A DNA stretch of 19,816 nt from Dehalococcoidales bacterium (lineage in GTDB: Bacteria > Chloroflexota > Dehalococcoidia > Dehalococcoidales > UBA5760), in assembly GCA_028717305.1 (NCBI GenBank), contig JAQUOC010000013.1:1-19816 (forward strand), read 5' to 3'. The notes below the pieces were generated by a model. It did not search any database. It was not told where the DNA came from and saw nothing but the letters and a program-made list of their open reading frames with translations. A program made the position numbers and the translations under genes. Position 1 is the stretch's first letter; each line of letters starts with the position of its first letter. Positions 6,912 through 13,999 of the stretch are shown piece after piece.

Positions 6912-7820
6912 GTGTTTAAAAGAATTTTAGTCCCTCTTGATGGATCCAAAACCGCAGAGGTAGTAATGCCTTATACCACTGCAATAGCAGACCTATATGG
7001 TTCCCAAATTATGCTGGTAAGTGTTTCCGAATCCACAGCCGACGCCAGTCATATATATGAAACCTATCTAAATAGCATTGCCAGGAAGCTCAGACGTCAA
7101 CTCAAGGAATGGGGGAAAACGGATGAGCAATACGAGGTGCAAACCAAGGTACTGATCGGTAACCCGGCACTTGAAATAGTAGGCTTTGCCAGTGAGGAAA
7201 AGATAAGTATCATCATGATGGCCAGCCGTGGTTCCTCCGGTGAGGGACCCTGGCTCCTGGGACATATCGCTGCCAAGGTGCTAAGAACGACCGATAGGCC
7301 GGTGCTGTTAGTTAGAACCCCCGCCGGTAACGCTGCGCTGGAACAAAAGAAGCTGTTTAGCAAGATTCTGGTGCCCCTCGATGGCTCTAAAGCAGGAGAG
7401 TCAGCACTGTGTTACGCGGAAAGATTAGCCAAAGCCATTAGTGCCGAGATAGTCCTGATTGAAGTCTTTGAGCCAGTGGGTACCATAGGAGCAAGCGGGA
7501 TTTTCTATACCGTACGTGATGATGAAGCGGTACGAAGAACACTGACGGGTTACCTTGACACCATAGCGCAGCCTATTAAAGAGCAGGGAATCGAGGTTTC
7601 TACTGCAGTTGCCTTTGGCAATCCTGCCGAAGAGATCATAAAATATGCTGAAGCTAATAGCGTTGACCTCATCACCATATCGAGTCATGGCCGATCCGGT
7701 ATCGGGCGCTGGGTCTTTGGCAACGTAACGGACAAAATTCTGCATACGGGAGATGTCGCCGTACTGGTTGTCCGGGCTTCTGAAGCAAGCTGTGATGTTA
7801 TTCTATCCGCACATGAATAG
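6912..7820 (+). CDS. Universal stress protein, two tandem UspA domains
   Basis: A 302-aa cytoplasmic protein made of two Usp folds: residues 2-136 (KRILVPLDGSK opening) and about 149-289 (SKILVPLDGSK opening). Usp proteins bind ATP or AMP and help cells survive stress; exact targets vary. The usual nucleotide motif is G-x2-G-x9-G-(S/T). Here the first domain reads ASRG-x9-GH (104-118) and the second SSHG-x9-GN (257-271), so the first Gly and the final Ser/Thr are replaced in both copies and ATP binding may be weak or altered. The GTG start at 6912 has a strong GGAGG 5 nt upstream; the overlapping ATG is out of frame. It is followed 54 nt later by the antiporter gene and probably shares its promoter, suggesting a link between stress sensing and ion transport. 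Confidence 0.92.
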   Translation: MFKRILVPLDGSKTAEVVMPYTTAIADLYGSQIMLVSVSESTADASHIYETYLNSIARKLRRQLKEWGKTDEQYEVQTKVLIGNPALEIVGFASEEKISIIMMASRGSSGEGPWLLGHIAAKVLRTTDRPVLLVRTPAGNAALEQKKLFSKILVPLDGSKAGESALCYAERLAKAISAEIVLIEVFEPVGTIGASGIFYTVRDDEAVRRTLTGYLDTIAQPIKEQGIEVSTAVAFGNPAEEIIKYAEANSVDLITISSHGRSGIGRWVFGNVTDKILHTGDVAVLVVRASEASCDVILSAHE

Positions 7821-7874
7821 AGACTACAACATCTTATTGTACTGACTAACACATAGAAAGAAGCTAAAATATAG

Positions 7875-9236
7875 ATGCTTGATCCCAGCCAAATTGTTAC
7901 ACTCTGCATCTTTATCGGAGTATTCACCTTTCTTATCATTGGTAAGGTACAACGCTTCATCCCGGTGCTTATCGGAGCCGCCCTCACCATTCTCGTCGTA
8001 TTTCTCGGTATTCTGAGAAGTCCTGATACGGCTATCGGCGTGCTTAACTTTGCCGAGATTGGTCGTCCTACCTTCTGGATAGCCGGACATGAACCCATAA
8101 TGGCCCACGGTGTCAACTGGCAGACTATTTTCTTCATCGGCGGAATGATGGTGCTGGTAGAAGGACTGAGAAAGGTAGGTTTCTTCCGCTGGCTCTGTCT
8201 CTATACCGCCCGGTTGGTTAACTACCGTATCATCCCCATCTCTATTGTCTTCATGCTGCTCGCTGGTGTAATGTCGATGTTCATCGACAGCATCACCGTA
8301 TTGCTCTTTATGGCATCGGTGATCATCGAACTGGCACGCATACTAAAATTTGATCCTGTTCCGCTGATTATTGCCACGATCTTCGCGGCCAACGTTGGCG
8401 GCAGTGCTACTATGGCAGGCGATCCACCCAACATCATAATCGGAACCAGCCTCGGCTATACCTTTAACGACTTCGTAGTTAATACTGGACCCATTGCCTG
8501 GACAGGTATGGCAGCAGCCGTAGGTTACTTCTACTGGCGCCTCCGCCGGGATTACGCTCACACTGCAGTCATCTCAGCTGACACTGCGGAGACACAACTG
8601 AAACCCCAGGACGCCATTACCGACCATCGGCTCTACAAAATCCAATTGTCCATCTTCATCGCGGTAGTCTTCTTAATTGTTACGCACGCTCAAAGTGGCC
8701 TCTCAATGGCGATGATCGGCATAATTGCTGCCTTAGCTACCATAGCCGCCATGGGCAAAGAAACACCATCAATTATGAAGGGGGTCGATTGGAGAACCCT
8801 ACTTTTCTTTATCGGGCTCTTTATTTGTGTTGGCGGGCTTGAAGAAACCGGCATATTGAATCTTATTGCCGGCTTTATCGGAACAACCTCAGGCGGTAAC
8901 GCGTTTACCATGATCACCATCATACTCTGGGGTTCAGCATTTGCTTCAGCCGTAGTGGACAACATTCCGTTTGCCGCCACCATGGTTCCGATAATAGTTC
9001 GGCTGTCCCAAGCCACCGGAGTGGCACTACCTTCTCTGGCCTGGCCCTTGGCCCTGGGTGCTGATATCGGGGGTAATGCTACCCCAATCGGGGCATCAGC
9101 TAATGTCGTCGGCGTTGCTATTGCCGAGAAAGCAGGCTACCGGGTGAGCTGGGGCAGATTCCTTAAATACAGTCTGCCTATTACAATGATAGTACTGGCC
9201 ATCTGTATGCTGATGTTAGTAACTAGATATGTATAG
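7875..9236 (+). CDS. NhaD/ArsB-type ion transporter (probable Na+/H+ antiporter)
   Basis: A 453-aa membrane protein with about 11-12 hydrophobic segments, of the ion transporter superfamily (citrate transporter-like fold; NhaD, ArsB, P-protein). It is built as an inverted repeat: the first half carries ANVGGSATMAGDPPN (about 172-186) and the second half GADIGGNATPIGASAN (about 395-410), with VDNIPF near 361-366; these re-entrant elements form the ion path. Members export Na+ against protons, arsenite, or take up dicarboxylates. Its GDPPN motif and the stress-linked neighbour favour cation/proton exchange, but arsenite cannot be excluded; no arsR or arsA gene is nearby. The ATG at 7875 begins just before the first membrane segment; its ribosome site is weak (AGAAAG about 14 nt upstream), so translation may depend on the upstream gene. 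Confidence 0.88.
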   Translation: MLDPSQIVTLCIFIGVFTFLIIGKVQRFIPVLIGAALTILVVFLGILRSPDTAIGVLNFAEIGRPTFWIAGHEPIMAHGVNWQTIFFIGGMMVLVEGLRKVGFFRWLCLYTARLVNYRIIPISIVFMLLAGVMSMFIDSITVLLFMASVIIELARILKFDPVPLIIATIFAANVGGSATMAGDPPNIIIGTSLGYTFNDFVVNTGPIAWTGMAAAVGYFYWRLRRDYAHTAVISADTAETQLKPQDAITDHRLYKIQLSIFIAVVFLIVTHAQSGLSMAMIGIIAALATIAAMGKETPSIMKGVDWRTLLFFIGLFICVGGLEETGILNLIAGFIGTTSGGNAFTMITIILWGSAFASAVVDNIPFAATMVPIIVRLSQATGVALPSLAWPLALGADIGGNATPIGASANVVGVAIAEKAGYRVSWGRFLKYSLPITMIVLAICMLMLVTRYV

Positions 9237-9246
9237 TACAACAACG

Positions 9247-9285
9247 CTACAGGGAGCACCCGGAATCTCCAGATGCTCCCTGTAG
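9247..9285. terminator. Strong 12-bp hairpin between convergent genes
   Basis: CTACAGGGAGCA (9247-9258) and TGCTCCCTGTAG (9274-9285) are perfect complements with a 15-nt loop, 10 nt after the antiporter stop codon. No long T run follows on either strand; the minus strand continues CGTTGTTGTAC. It probably ends or protects the antiporter transcript and may serve the converging small gene too. Confidence 0.6.
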
Positions 9286-9383
9286 TACCTGATAAGAGGT
9301 TACCCTTCTAAGACTTGCTGGATTATAATCTCCCGGTCATGGTAACCCGAACCATTTTCATCCCGCATTATTTTCTGTATGGT

Positions 9384-9580
9384 CTAACCCCGCCGCTTAC
9401 CCTGGTAATAGCCGATACAGCTACCCGCAATCACTCCGATGCCCCAGAAGACATGCACCGCCCAGGGCGGCATCGAGAACCCTACCGAGAAGTCGCCGGC
9501 ATTTGTCCAGTTGCCCTCGTTACCAGCACCGTCAGTATCGCACCCATCCCCAATAGCTTTAAAAACCTTTTTCTTCTCAT
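9384..9580 (-). pseudogene. Small exported or membrane protein gene split by a -1 frameshift
   Basis: Starting at the ATG at 9580 (preceded by AAAGGGGGGG at a 6-nt spacing), the frame opens MRRKRFLKLLGMGAILTVLV, a clear signal peptide or membrane anchor, but stops at 9482. The frame shifted by -1 has no usable start but stays open to the TAG at 9386-9384. It encodes a coherent C-terminal part: GNEGNWTNAGDFSVGF, then a hydrophobic helix (AVHVFWGIGVIAGSCIGYY) and a basic tail QGKRRG. Together they would make a 65-aa protein with two hydrophobic segments. Either one base was lost (mutation or sequencing error) or translation shifts frame: T-TTA-AAG at 9563-9557 is in the right phase for -1 slippage. 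I do not recognise the family. Confidence 0.6.
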
Positions 9581-9709
9581 TTGCATCCCCCCCTTTCTTA
9601 CTACAATTCTATAACGTCTGATTCCGCCGAAAGTTACGCTCAATTTATACGATGTGCAAGCCAGCCGCCTGCTGTCAAAAGAAGGCAACATCTTCGCCAT
9701 CCGTCTATG

Positions 9710-10141
9710 TTAAAGACCGATGCCGGTCAACTGGTACTTGAAGGTATAGCCGGCCCTGTCGGCTTCTCGCTCAAGTGCTGTCCTTATCCTGGAGAAATCG
9801 TAGTTATAGCTGTATTGCTTGCCAAAAAGCTCGGATTGCTCTTTAATATTACCCTCCCTGGGGCCGCCCCCGGTCTTATAGGTCTCTACTTTAAATCCGA
9901 AGCCGGGACTGATATCGCCATCACCGGAGGAGAATCCGGAGCCAGACTCCTTAAGCATCTCGGTAAAACGCAACTCTTTCTTACTCTCATCGATGCGAAA
10001 CTTGGCATTATAGGTCAGATTCTTCTTGGCAAACATCACCTTTCTTTCCGCAATAATGAACTCAAGGGAGAAGACGCCCTTCTTTTCCTTCAGTTCAGCA
10101 GGAATTTCGTTAGCGATTCTTCTAATCTCTTCAATCAGCAT
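9710..10141 (-). CDS. Conserved-looking protein of unknown function, 143 aa
   Basis: Not recognised. A soluble, charged protein without signal peptide or membrane segment. The N-terminal third is helical and Lys/Glu rich (IPAELKEKKGV...), the middle has alternating strand-like segments (YNAKFRIDESKKELRFTEML) and a Gly/Ser-rich loop near residues 66-82 (GSGFSSGDGDISPGFGF), and the end is again helical then strand-like. The ATG at 10141 has an excellent AAGGGGGGAG ribosome site 8 nt upstream, a strong sign that the gene is real. It is the second of three neighbouring minus-strand unknown genes with similar ribosome sites. A 13-bp inverted repeat lies about 100 nt upstream. No function can be assigned. 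Confidence 0.75.
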   Translation of the reverse strand: MLIEEIRRIANEIPAELKEKKGVFSLEFIIAERKVMFAKKNLTYNAKFRIDESKKELRFTEMLKESGSGFSSGDGDISPGFGFKVETYKTGGGPREGNIKEQSELFGKQYSYNYDFSRIRTALEREADRAGYTFKYQLTGIGL

Positions 10142-10239
10142 GATAACGCTCCCCCCTTTATAAAATGACTGGAGCCTCCCCGGGTAGGGTTGGAATCAAT
10201 TGCTAGCCTATAGCTTTAAGCTCATCCTTCCTGATTGCG

Positions 10240-10282
10240 GAAAGCCGAAGGGGGCACTTACAAAATCCACCCTTCGGCTTTC
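10240..10282 (-). terminator. 13-bp inverted repeat, likely terminator of the 101-aa gene
   Basis: GAAAGCCGAAGGG (10240-10252) and CCCTTCGGCTTTC (10270-10282) are perfect complements with a 17-nt loop. It lies 130 nt downstream of the 101-aa gene stop and 98 nt before the 143-aa gene. No T tract follows on either strand, so it may instead mark a processed RNA end. The remaining sequence from 10142 to 10412 shows no gene. Confidence 0.55.
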
Positions 10283-10412
10283 AATAACATTTAGCTCCTA
10301 TCTAATCTACCTATGCAGTTATGAAGTTTAGCCGGTTACCCGTTCGCATAACCACATAACCTCACCGTTTCTTAGCAACTTAATACGTTCTAATCATTAA
10401 ACTAAATCCCGG

Positions 10413-10718
10413 CTATGCAAATGGCACACCAAGACGTTCGATGATCCAACCGGCGATATAACTTGCCTTGTCGGAATCCCAGCCGGTCACAACCTTACCG
10501 CTTGGCTTGCCATCAACAACGCTCTCGGAACACACCAGATATTTCTTTCCCTTGTTAGGATAATTTGGATTCGGTTTAACAATCACCAAATCGTCACCAT
10601 ATATCGGAGGCAGCTTGTAGCAGAGAGACTGGTCGGGGGTCATACGTTCGATTTCGCCAGCCATGATATCTTTTGGTGAAGTTCCCTTTTCCTTTTCCTT
10701 TGCTTTCATTCCGAACAT
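10413..10718 (-). CDS. Small protein of unknown function, 101 aa
   Basis: Not recognised. Residues 1-20 are Lys/Glu rich (MFGMKAKEKEKG...), followed by a compact-looking domain with strand-type segments (DDLVIVKPNPNY near 42-53, KKYLVCSESV near 58-67) and a C-terminal amphipathic helix (ASYIAGWIIERLGVPF). No signal peptide or membrane segment is seen; two cysteines do not form an obvious metal site. The ATG at 10718 has GGAG 8 nt upstream. It lies 71 nt after the 136-aa secreted protein gene on the same strand and may share its promoter. Function unknown. Confidence 0.7.
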   Translation of the reverse strand: MFGMKAKEKEKGTSPKDIMAGEIERMTPDQSLCYKLPPIYGDDLVIVKPNPNYPNKGKKYLVCSESVVDGKPSGKVVTGWDSDKASYIAGWIIERLGVPFA

Positions 10719-10789
10719 CGTTAATCTCCTTAATTAGCCATATTTTACAGTGGGATACTACCGATTGAGCACAATGGCCTTCCCGCCAA

Positions 10790-11200
10790 TCATAATCTCA
10801 TGATAAGACCGGGCGGAGAAAAAGAGTCGAAACTTCTTAACAACGGAGCAACAAACACAGCTCCGTTCCGTCCGTTCTGCAATACAGCCGCACCGCCCGA
10901 CTTGATTAGAAAACATTTGTCGACATTATTACCGGAGACAAGTCTTCTTTGTTGCTGGGTGAGGCGCATACAGAATGACTCCGAGGGATAGTCAGCAACC
11001 ATGTACAATGGTATCTTGAGGGGGGTTTCTGGCACTGGTTTTACAGCTAAAGTATCCGATTGAATCGGCTCGGATACCGAGAGAGGAGCAACCGGGCTTG
11101 TTGACACCACACATTGCTTGACCATCGCTTCCGCCTGCCTGGCAAAGACGATGGTCAACACCAGCATCGTAACGAGCAGAACCTCAGCCCACCTACCCAC
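10790..11200 (-). CDS. Putative secreted protein of unknown function, 136 aa
   Basis: Not recognised. Residues 1-25 form a signal peptide (hydrophobic core VLLVTMLVLTIVFA, probable cleavage after AEA), then a Pro/Ser/Val-rich linker (about 30-65) and a short C-terminal region with two cysteines at about 77 and 95 that could form a disulfide. The reading frame is modest in coding character, but three signals support it: a GTG start with AAGGAG 4 nt upstream, a signal peptide at the right place, and a near-consensus promoter 85 nt upstream in the same direction. The 101-aa gene follows after 71 nt. A role at the cell surface is all that can be inferred. Confidence 0.6.
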   Translation of the reverse strand: MGRWAEVLLVTMLVLTIVFARQAEAMVKQCVVSTSPVAPLSVSEPIQSDTLAVKPVPETPLKIPLYMVADYPSESFCMRLTQQQRRLVSGNNVDKCFLIKSGGAAVLQNGRNGAVFVAPLLRSFDSFSPPGLIMRL

Positions 11201-11284
11201 TTTACTCCTTATTACCGGTTACACTAAACAGGATAGACCGGCTGATAAGACCAAACCCGCACAAAATTACGTCCCGTTTCTTTT

Positions 11285-11313
11285 ATTCTAGGCTCGCATT
11301 CTAACAATGTCAA
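11285..11313 (-). promoter_or_regulatory. Promoter of the secreted-protein gene
   Basis: On the minus strand: perfect -35 TTGACA (11313-11308), a 17-nt spacer and TAGAAT (11290-11285, 5 of 6). Predicted leader about 78 nt. This is the best -35/-10 pair in the window and supports the 136-aa gene as real. Confidence 0.75.
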
Positions 11314-11415
11314 TAGTGCTCCGCTCACCAGAAAGCAGAACGCCGTTACTGGCAGACTACTGCATAATAATTAATCTTTGAAAGAGTCTGTATACGGTAA
11401 AAGAATACAGGTATC

Positions 11416-11444
11416 TTGTCCTTAGACATTTACCGTTGTAGAAT
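11416..11444 (+). promoter_or_regulatory. Promoter of the Fpg-like gene
   Basis: TTGTCC (11416-11421), a 17-nt spacer and TAGAAT (11439-11444) on the plus strand. The predicted start near 11451 gives a leader of about 28 nt to the ATG at 11479, which also argues against the longer upstream reading-frame start at 11416. Confidence 0.65.
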
Positions 11445-11478
11445 AGCCTGTATAGAAAACAGCGACGGAGGTATTATC

Positions 11479-12306
11479 ATGATTGAATTGCCCGAAGCGG
11501 TAAACCTCGCCGGTCAAATTAACGATACCATTTCCGGGAAGCGGATTGCCGCTGTCGCGGCAGCACATACCCCTCACAAATTAGCCTGGTACTATGGAGA
11601 ACCTTCGAAATATTCCGACCTGCTCATCGGTAGTACTATAGGCAAAGCCAGTCCGTTTGGCGGCATGGTACAGATAGGGGTTGAAAAAGCCAACATCCTG
11701 TTTGGAGAGGGTGTCGCAATCAGGTTTCACGACAAAAATGAGCCGCATCCGTCCAGACACCAGCTTTTACTTGAGTTTGACGATCATACTGCCGTAAGCG
11801 CCTCGATTCAAATGTACGGCGGACTGGGGGCATTCCTCGATGGTGAACTGGATAATCCGTATTACAAAGTAGCTCAAGAAAAACCGTCTCCGCTCTCCAA
11901 AATGTTTGACAGAGTATACTTCAGCCGTATGATTTGCGCAGATGAAGTCCAGAAATTAAGCTTGAAGGCCTTTCTGGCCACCGAACAGAGAATCCCCGGT
12001 CTCGGTAATGGCATCCTTCAGGACATCCTGTTCAACGCAGGAATGCATCCGAAGAAGAAAGTAAATACGCTTTCCGATACCGACAAAGAGACGCTTTTTG
12101 ATTCTGTAAAAACCACTATCTCAGTGATGGCAGCCCACGGAGGCCGGGATACCGAACTGGGTTTGTTCGGTTCCCCCGGGGGATACCAAACCATTCTATG
12201 CAAGAACACTGCCGGCAAACCCTGTCCGGTCTGTAGAACAGTGATCAGGAAAGAGGCCTACCTGGGCGGCAGTATCTACTACTGCGAGCAATGCCAGAGG
12301 CTATAA
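11479..12306 (+). CDS. Fpg/Nei-family DNA glycosylase homologue, atypical active site
   Basis: A 275-aa protein of the formamidopyrimidine-DNA glycosylase/endonuclease VIII family, which removes oxidised bases and nicks DNA. Seen: MIELPEA opening, the helix-two-turn-helix region RIPGLGNGILQDILFNAGMHP (middle Asn retained), and a C-terminal zinc finger with Cys249-x2-Cys252-x16-Cys269-x2-Cys272. The family nucleophile is the N-terminal proline (M-P-E-L-P-E); here it is isoleucine, while the next Glu is kept. The zinc-finger Arg five residues before the third Cys is Gly (AYLGGSIYYC). Base excision by the standard mechanism is therefore doubtful; it may bind damage, use another amine, or do something else. 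The ATG at 11479 has GGAGG 7 nt upstream and restores the family N-terminus; the frame is open 21 codons further up but the promoter lies there. Confidence 0.88.
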   Translation: MIELPEAVNLAGQINDTISGKRIAAVAAAHTPHKLAWYYGEPSKYSDLLIGSTIGKASPFGGMVQIGVEKANILFGEGVAIRFHDKNEPHPSRHQLLLEFDDHTAVSASIQMYGGLGAFLDGELDNPYYKVAQEKPSPLSKMFDRVYFSRMICADEVQKLSLKAFLATEQRIPGLGNGILQDILFNAGMHPKKKVNTLSDTDKETLFDSVKTTISVMAAHGGRDTELGLFGSPGGYQTILCKNTAGKPCPVCRTVIRKEAYLGGSIYYCEQCQRL

Positions 12307-12371
12307 CCCGAAAATAACTACTTAATCGGTCTTCATTATCACCTGGCAAGTAACTGCGCCTTATACAACAG

Positions 12372-12391
12372 CCGGTCCATCGATAAACCGG
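12372..12391 (+). terminator. Weak hairpin after the Fpg-like gene
   Basis: CCGGT (12372-12376) pairs with ACCGG (12387-12391), extendable across a 2-nt bulge by CAAC/GTTG. No T tract follows. It may slow or end transcription from the Fpg-like gene before the next promoter. Confidence 0.3.
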
Positions 12392-12457
12392 TTGAACCAG
12401 CACATCAATATGCCATATACGGAGGTAATGATACACCGGCCAATTGATAAACAACTA

Positions 12458-12486
12458 TTGACCAGCGGGATGCGACATGTTACTAT
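12458..12486 (+). promoter_or_regulatory. Promoter of the TRAP binding-protein gene
   Basis: TTGACC (12458-12463, 5 of 6), a 17-nt spacer and TACTAT (12481-12486). The predicted start gives a leader of about 28 nt before the ATG at 12521, including its ribosome site. Confidence 0.6.
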
Positions 12487-12520
12487 TCTACCTTAATAGA
12501 AACAGGGCGGGAGGAAACCA

Positions 12521-13612
12521 ATGCCACGTAAAGCTACTTTATGCGCAGCCATCATGGTGATATTGTTGGCCGGATTGATGGTGTCATGCAGTACACCGGC
12601 ATCAGAGGGAGAAAATGTTCCCCACCAGCAGGTGATCGAATGGAAAATGGCAACCAGCTGGTCAGATGACCAGTTCCTATACACTGAAGGTGCCAGGGCT
12701 ATTACGGATAGGGTCGCCCAATTAAGCGACGGAAGGTTGATAATAGAACCCTACCCGACTGACGCCTTGATTGGAGCTTTTGACGTCCTTAATGTGGTCA
12801 GCAGTGGCGAGGTGGAATGCGGCCATAGCTGGCCTGGCTACTGGCGCGACAAAAGCCCGACTTTTGAACTCTTCAGCTCTATACCAAATCAGATGACGCA
12901 ACAGGAGTGGATCATATGGCTCTACGGACCGGCTAACGGTATGGATCTGTGGCAAGAATTCTATGCCCAGTATAACGTTATCCCCTTCCCGGGAGCGATC
13001 ACCGGACCGGAGTTTGGTTTCTTCACCAATAAGCCAATACACTCACTTAACGATTTTCGAGGACTGAAATTGAGAGCCGTAGGTATGGCTGCCGACATCC
13101 TCAATGAACTGGGTGCTTCGACAGTGTCGCTCCCTGCCGCAGAGATTGTCACCGCCATGGAAAACGGCGACATAGACGGCTGTGAATTCTCAACACCATT
13201 GATAGACTGGCAGCTGGGTTTCCAGGAAGTGGCCGAATATGCCTGCCTGCCTTCCTGGCATCAACCATCGGGAATGTACGAAACTATCGTTAATGCCGAC
13301 GCATGGAACGAGCTGCCCGATGACCTGAAAGCAATTTTTAACTCAGCATGCAAAGAGGTAGGCATAGTAGACGGTATGGCGCAGCTTGACGGAGCGAATG
13401 CGAAATATCTGGAGATGTTCCAGCAGCAGGGTACCGAAATCACCGTGTTAGATATTGACGATATTAACAGAATATCCGAAATAGCAACCAAGCTGGCTGA
13501 TGAACTAGCGGCCAAAGACCCCTTTTACGCAAGGGTGCTGAAATCACAGAGAGACTTCAGGACAGAATATCGCACGTGGGAGCAGTGGGGAGACTACAAC
13601 CTGTACCCATAA
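12521..13612 (+). CDS. TRAP transporter solute-binding lipoprotein (DctP family)
   Basis: A 363-aa extracytoplasmic binding protein. A lipoprotein signal ends at lipobox LMVSC (Cys23). The mature part starts IEWKMATSWSDD, the WKM-x-TSW signature of the DctP subgroup that includes the 2-oxoacid binder TakP, and contains the DFRGLKLRA motif (around residues 180-188) whose Arg usually pairs with the carboxylate of the ligand. It would capture an organic acid for a DctQM sodium-coupled permease. No DctQ or DctM gene is in the window; the next gene is a 79-aa unknown, so this is an orphan binding protein that may serve a permease elsewhere. The ATG at 12521 has GGGAGG about 7 nt upstream. Substrate not determined; a carboxylate is likely. 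Confidence 0.9.
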   Translation: MPRKATLCAAIMVILLAGLMVSCSTPASEGENVPHQQVIEWKMATSWSDDQFLYTEGARAITDRVAQLSDGRLIIEPYPTDALIGAFDVLNVVSSGEVECGHSWPGYWRDKSPTFELFSSIPNQMTQQEWIIWLYGPANGMDLWQEFYAQYNVIPFPGAITGPEFGFFTNKPIHSLNDFRGLKLRAVGMAADILNELGASTVSLPAAEIVTAMENGDIDGCEFSTPLIDWQLGFQEVAEYACLPSWHQPSGMYETIVNADAWNELPDDLKAIFNSACKEVGIVDGMAQLDGANAKYLEMFQQQGTEITVLDIDDINRISEIATKLADELAAKDPFYARVLKSQRDFRTEYRTWEQWGDYNLYP

Positions 13613-13673
13613 ACATTATTTTAATGTTAAACAGTATTGATTTGGTCTCTAAATAACTGGAGGGAAAAAGCTA

Positions 13674-13913
13674 ATGGAGAATACATTTGACAGCACCTAT
13701 ATTATCAACAAAGCAAAATATGATGAATTTATATCCGAAGTCGACAAGCTTGCCATCGCGTCATACTCTATCCCGCTCTTCGTCTGGCCGGATCTTTATA
13801 TGACGATTGATATCAAGAAAGACATTGCCATGAAGGTAGTTTGGAAACCAGAGACCACTGTTAAGCAAATAAAGGAGTTCGATAAGGTCTGGTTTCTGAA
13901 GAAATACGCCTGA
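13674..13913 (+). CDS. Small protein of unknown function, 79 aa
   Basis: Not recognised. Soluble-looking, mixed charge, rich in aromatic residues and lysine (PLFVWPDLYMTIDIKKD, KVVWKPETT, EFDKVWFLKKYA). No signal peptide, membrane segment or cysteine motif. The ATG at 13674 has a strong GGAGGG about 9 nt upstream, which is the main support for translation. It follows the TRAP binding protein by 61 nt on the same strand and no promoter is apparent in the gap, so the two are probably co-transcribed. Confidence 0.7.
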   Translation: MENTFDSTYIINKAKYDEFISEVDKLAIASYSIPLFVWPDLYMTIDIKKDIAMKVVWKPETTVKQIKEFDKVWFLKKYA

Positions 13914-13953
13914 TGCGAAGGTCCGTGATTTAATAAGACTCATATAAAATCAT

Positions 13954-13996
13954 GCCGTCTCTTTTTAGTAATATCACTAATCTGATAAGAGACGGC
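13954..13996. repeat. Long inverted repeat with nested palindrome
   Basis: GCCGTCTCTT (13954-13963) is perfectly complementary to AAGAGACGGC (13987-13996). Inside lies TTAGT-AATATC-ACTAA (13965-13980), itself near-palindromic. It sits 40 nt after the 79-aa gene stop and directly before a regulator remnant. It could be the terminator of the TRAP unit (no T tract follows on the plus strand), an operator, or a small mobile-element relic. Confidence 0.6.
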
Positions 13997-13999
13997 TAA

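Noticed and set aside
7685..8137. 150-aa minus-strand frame between usp and the antiporter
   Set aside because: Covers parts of two well-supported plus-strand genes and has no ribosome site or domain.
9581..10168. 195-aa plus-strand frame
   Set aside because: Antisense to the 143-aa gene, which has a near-perfect ribosome site and soluble-protein composition.
11416..11478. 21-residue N-terminal extension of the Fpg-like protein
   Set aside because: The extension lacks a ribosome site, overlaps a good promoter, and the family begins at the MxELPE motif encoded from 11479.
12421..12496. Tiny frame with GGAGG and ATG at 12428 (22 codons)
   Set aside because: It overlaps the -35 and -10 of the TRAP gene promoter and has no upstream promoter of its own; spacing of 3 nt to the ATG is poor.
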